Part shown: positions 60,509 to 64,000 of the stretch, one piece after another | Numbering within the stretch: the stretch's first letter is position 1 | Layout: each line of letters starts with the position of its first letter | Assembly: GCA_025266875.1 (NCBI GenBank) | Contig: JALLLT010000050.1 | Span: 231,203-295,202, forward strand | Length of the DNA stretch: 64,000 nt | Source: Fennellomyces sp. T-0311 | Lineage: Eukaryota; Mucoromycota; Mucoromycetes; Mucorales; Lichtheimiaceae | Reading direction: 5' to 3' | Made by a program: the position numbers and the translations under genes | Notes under the pieces: model-generated | What the model saw: the letters and a program-made list of their open reading frames with translations, nothing else | The model's database searches: none | What the model was told of the DNA's origin: nothing

Positions 60509-62015
60509 GGTGGTCACACTTTTATATCCCCGGCAATTTTATTCGACATCATGCCTACCCAGTTCTTTTCTTCGCATTACTTTGTAATAACCTTCTACTG
60601 CACACGCCTGTCTTTTTCCCAATTAGGGTTTTTTCAGACATGGCATCAGCTCCTTTATTTTATATATTTATACATTTGTACCGCAAGGTAGCGACCATAT
60701 CCCTATAGGGGCAGGTCTCATAGTCTTCCCAATCAAACCAAGACTTTTTCAACTAATCATAAATATTTAACAAGGCTAATTGTATAGCTTCGTCGAAGCG
60801 AAGTGATCTGTAGCTTTGATCCGCTCTGTATGCATATACTACGCTTCTTCCAATGCATTTTTGGATAATAGCCGTTTCAAGTGATGGGATCCACCCTGAG
60901 AACTTGTGGTGGCATTTTTTCTACCCGTCATAACATCGTTTACTCTTCATTAATGAAGCGATGATAGGAAAAGAAAGAAACGTAGAGCAAGAAGGACCAT
61001 TTTAGTTGGCAGACTGTTTTCGTAGACATTTTGTTCCAAATATAGGACGTACTTTCAATATAGGAAATGTTGCAATTTAACGTATGCTCAACTCAAAGGC
61101 AGTGAGACTTCACGTGATATCTTTCGTTTAAAATCCAACTCTTTTTTCACAAGAGATGGTGGCGTCTTCTCATATTCAGCCGTTGATGCGCCCTGACACT
61201 GAAAAGAAGATGCACGTGGATAGAAAAAAGGATCCGGTATGGATAGAGCCAATCTTAAATATGGCATCATTTGACCCTCCACCCCGATTGTACAAAAAAT
61301 GTTATGAGGAGCAACTGTTTATACTTGGTTAAAGAGATGGGAAAAAGTCGGAACTCGGGCTGGGTGAAACTGAAACGCGACTCAATCATGCAGGGATTGT
61401 ACCTTGGATTTCAGGAAAATTGTATTTAACTGTTGTCGCACACGAAGGATTGGTTCTTATGCGGGTAGCCATGATCCAATCTTTTTTCACTATGCCTTTT
61501 TTTCCCCTGGAACGCCAAATCCAATGCATGCCGTCAAAAAACGTCTATCAGATTGATCAATTGGAAAGATCTAGTGACACGTCATCTTGATAATGAAGAT
61601 GTATATGTGGCGGCTATAGTAAGTGCACATCTTTGCACATTAAGTATCGCTTCGTCACATGGCACGTTGGCGTCGAATCATGACATAAGGGCAGCCATCC
61701 GATTCCCAGGTCAGGAGGGATACACAACCCCCGCCTGCCATTGCAGTACCTGCATCGATTGGATCTATGCCCATGGCGCCTGAATCATCCATGTACTGGC
61801 TAGGTTATTGTAACGACAGCAACCAGTGCTGTCATGCGGCAAAAAAAAAGGTTTATGACCAAAGTGCCGGGTTAATGCAACGGATAAGGGATGTTCTGTA
61901 AAACATCCAATCTCAGCGAATTTTATACTTTTTTTTATATATCGACCGATCCATGTGACAAGCAAAAGGCTTTCTTCCTTTCTTTTTTGTACTTTTTTGT
62001 GTGTGTTTAAACGCT
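60509..62015. other. Gene-poor stretch, LINE tail and HAD gene promoter
   Basis: About 1.5 kb. The first part may be the LINE 3' tail. A plus-strand frame at 61553-61783 has several Cys/His residues but no motif I recognise. The last 60 bp are T-rich, as in a fungal core promoter just before the HAD hydrolase start. Confidence 0.4.
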
Positions 62016-63219
62016 ATGGCCAGTCGCATAAGACTCGTTTCTTTTGACGCCTTCAACACGCTTTATAAACCGAAAGGCTCCCTGTCATCGCAATATGTGT
62101 GTTTCAGTCTGGCACTATTAAAAAAATGTTCCTATGCTCATATAATTTTTATATAGACGCAAGAAGCGGTGCGACACGGGTTAAACGTAACAACAGCAGC
62201 CGTCAGAGAAAATTTTGGCCTCGCGTACAAGAAGCAACTTGATCGCGCACCATTCTATGGCATGCATTTAGGCATGGCAAGTCGCACCTGGTGGGAGGAG
62301 GTTTGTTTTCGAAATGGGGGCGAATGACAACCTGAGCTAATATTGCTGTGTAGCTCGTTTATGCGACGTTTCTTGGTGCCGGTGCCACTAAAAAAGGTAG
62401 CTGCAAAGCAGACAAGGCGGTCGGAATAACAGGAGTCCTTTTTCACTTTTGCAGACTTGGACCCGGTGTTCGACTCGCTGTTCGACACGCTCTACACACG
62501 TTTCATGACGAAGGATGGCTACACAACATTCCCTGACGTGCGGAGGACACTGTCCGAGTTGCGACGGCGAGGGTTTCATATGGGGTGATTAGCAATTCGG
62601 ACGAACGGCTACGTGAGTGATAAACAACACTTGCTGTTCAATCGCTGTGACTCATGCAAAAGCGCTAGCGTCGGTGATTAAGAGCTTGGAGCTGGACCCG
62701 TACTTTGATTTTGTGTTGCCAAGCTGTGCGGCAGGATATGAAAAGCCGGACGCACAGATATTTCAGAAGGCTTGTGAAATCACAGGCGTGCGGCCCGAGG
62801 AAGCGTTGCACGTTGGCGATGATGAAGACAAGTAAGCGTGCTTGAAAACAACATACCACAAAATTTAAGCTCACCCAAAACAACCAGGGACTACTACGGT
62901 ACAAAACACGGCTCAATGTTTATGCTTAGCTAATCTGCGTTGGGTGAACTAGGTGCACGGAATGCAGGATGGAACGCAACGCTGCTGAAGAGATGTAAAT
63001 GCGTCGACGCACGTTGTGTGTACCAGCTGGGCTGACCGAACAATCAAATGTGTAGGCAAATTGTCGTATCAGGACTCGGCGCCGGATCTGGTTCCAGAGC
63101 TGGCGCGCTGCAAGATTCCACAGACCATCATGGGCTTGCAAGAGCTGTGCTCCATACTGGTCGGCACGCACGACAGCCAGCCCGCGCGTGACCATGGCGC
63201 TGTTGCGGCGTCTTCTTAA
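62016..63219 (+). CDS. HAD-superfamily hydrolase (HDHD3-like), one-base frame break
   Basis: Haloacid-dehalogenase-fold phosphatase candidate. Eight exons: 62016-62096, 62157-62300, 62354-62396, 62455-62612, 62669-62831, 62888-62898 (11 nt), 62953-62994 and 63056-63219, about 268 residues once joined. Motifs: VSFDAFNTLY (motif I; the second catalytic Asp position is Asn), ISNSDERL (motif II), FDFVLPSCAAGYEKPDAQIF (motif III Lys) and EEALHVGDDEDKDYYGARNAGW (motif IV DD). This order matches HDHD3. In exon 4 the run GGGG at 62582-62585 needs one more G to link GFHMG to VISNS; as written, a TGA follows at once. The exon is 158 nt where 159 fits. Either a consensus error or a fresh mutation. The substrate is unknown. 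Confidence 0.85.
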
Positions 63220-63303
63220 TATAACCTTAAACAGGCAGCGCATCATATTCAAATAAAAAGGTTCTTTTTGACAAACAGGCAAGTTTAGCGACTGTTTATT
63301 TCA

Positions 63304-64000
<697 letters not shown>

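Noticed and set aside
61553..61783. Cys/His-containing 76-codon frame
   Set aside because: Cys/His spacing fits no zinc-binding pattern and no splice partners are visible.

Overview
The window looks like nuclear DNA from a filamentous fungus, most likely an early-diverging one (Mucoromycota/Mucorales-like). This is an inference. The grounds are compact genes with many short introns (about 45-80 nt, GT..AG, often with CTAAC/TGAC-like branch points), fungal versions of housekeeping proteins (Kti12, Tsa1-type peroxiredoxin, Dbp5, Atg101, Rsp5-adaptor arrestin, polyubiquitin, cyclophilin A), a homeodomain factor with a fungal-style C-terminal domain, and fungal-type transposons. Exon/intron structures were built by hand from reading frames, splice sites and conserved motifs.

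Layout. 1-513: 3' part of a cyclophilin A gene (minus). 514-6328: gene-poor. 6329-12331: gene island with a homeodomain factor, an arrestin-type Rsp5 adaptor, KTI12 and a 2-Cys peroxiredoxin. 12332-15347: gene-poor. 15348-16386: glyoxalase II. 16876-29656: three unrelated major-facilitator transporters (a BSC6/fucose-permease-like one with reading-frame breaks, a monocarboxylate-permease-like one, and a VBA/FNX1-like one), with a two-finger C2H2 factor and long empty stretches between them. 32536-33150: a BORCS8/MEF2BNB-like small protein. 33324-35701: a decayed EF-2-like GTPase. 35797-37194: an Atos-family protein. 37382-38135: an unidentified gene remnant. 38488-41450: a kinesin. 43543-45508: the DEAD-box helicase DBP5. 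48309-49403 and 49488-50634: a molybdopterin-binding-domain protein and ATG101, head to head with 84 bp between start codons. 52055-55312: a Plavaka-like (KDZ superfamily) DNA transposase with a divergent multi-exon companion gene at 55442-56896. 57889-58076: a MITE-like element with an 11-bp target duplication. 60050-60508: the 3' end of a LINE. 62016-63219: a HAD hydrolase. 63359-64000: a polyubiquitin gene running off the right edge.

The best leads are: (1) three introns, two in the kinesin gene and one in a transporter, whose only frame-compatible donor is G|GCACG, giving GC-AG introns with an unusual +4 C; (2) a KDZ transposon with a divergently transcribed, spliced companion gene of unknown function; (3) a decayed EF-2 paralogue; (4) single-G losses in G-runs that break polyubiquitin, a HAD hydrolase and a transporter, which are probably consensus errors and should be checked before anything is called a pseudogene. 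No tRNA, rRNA or CRISPR array was found.
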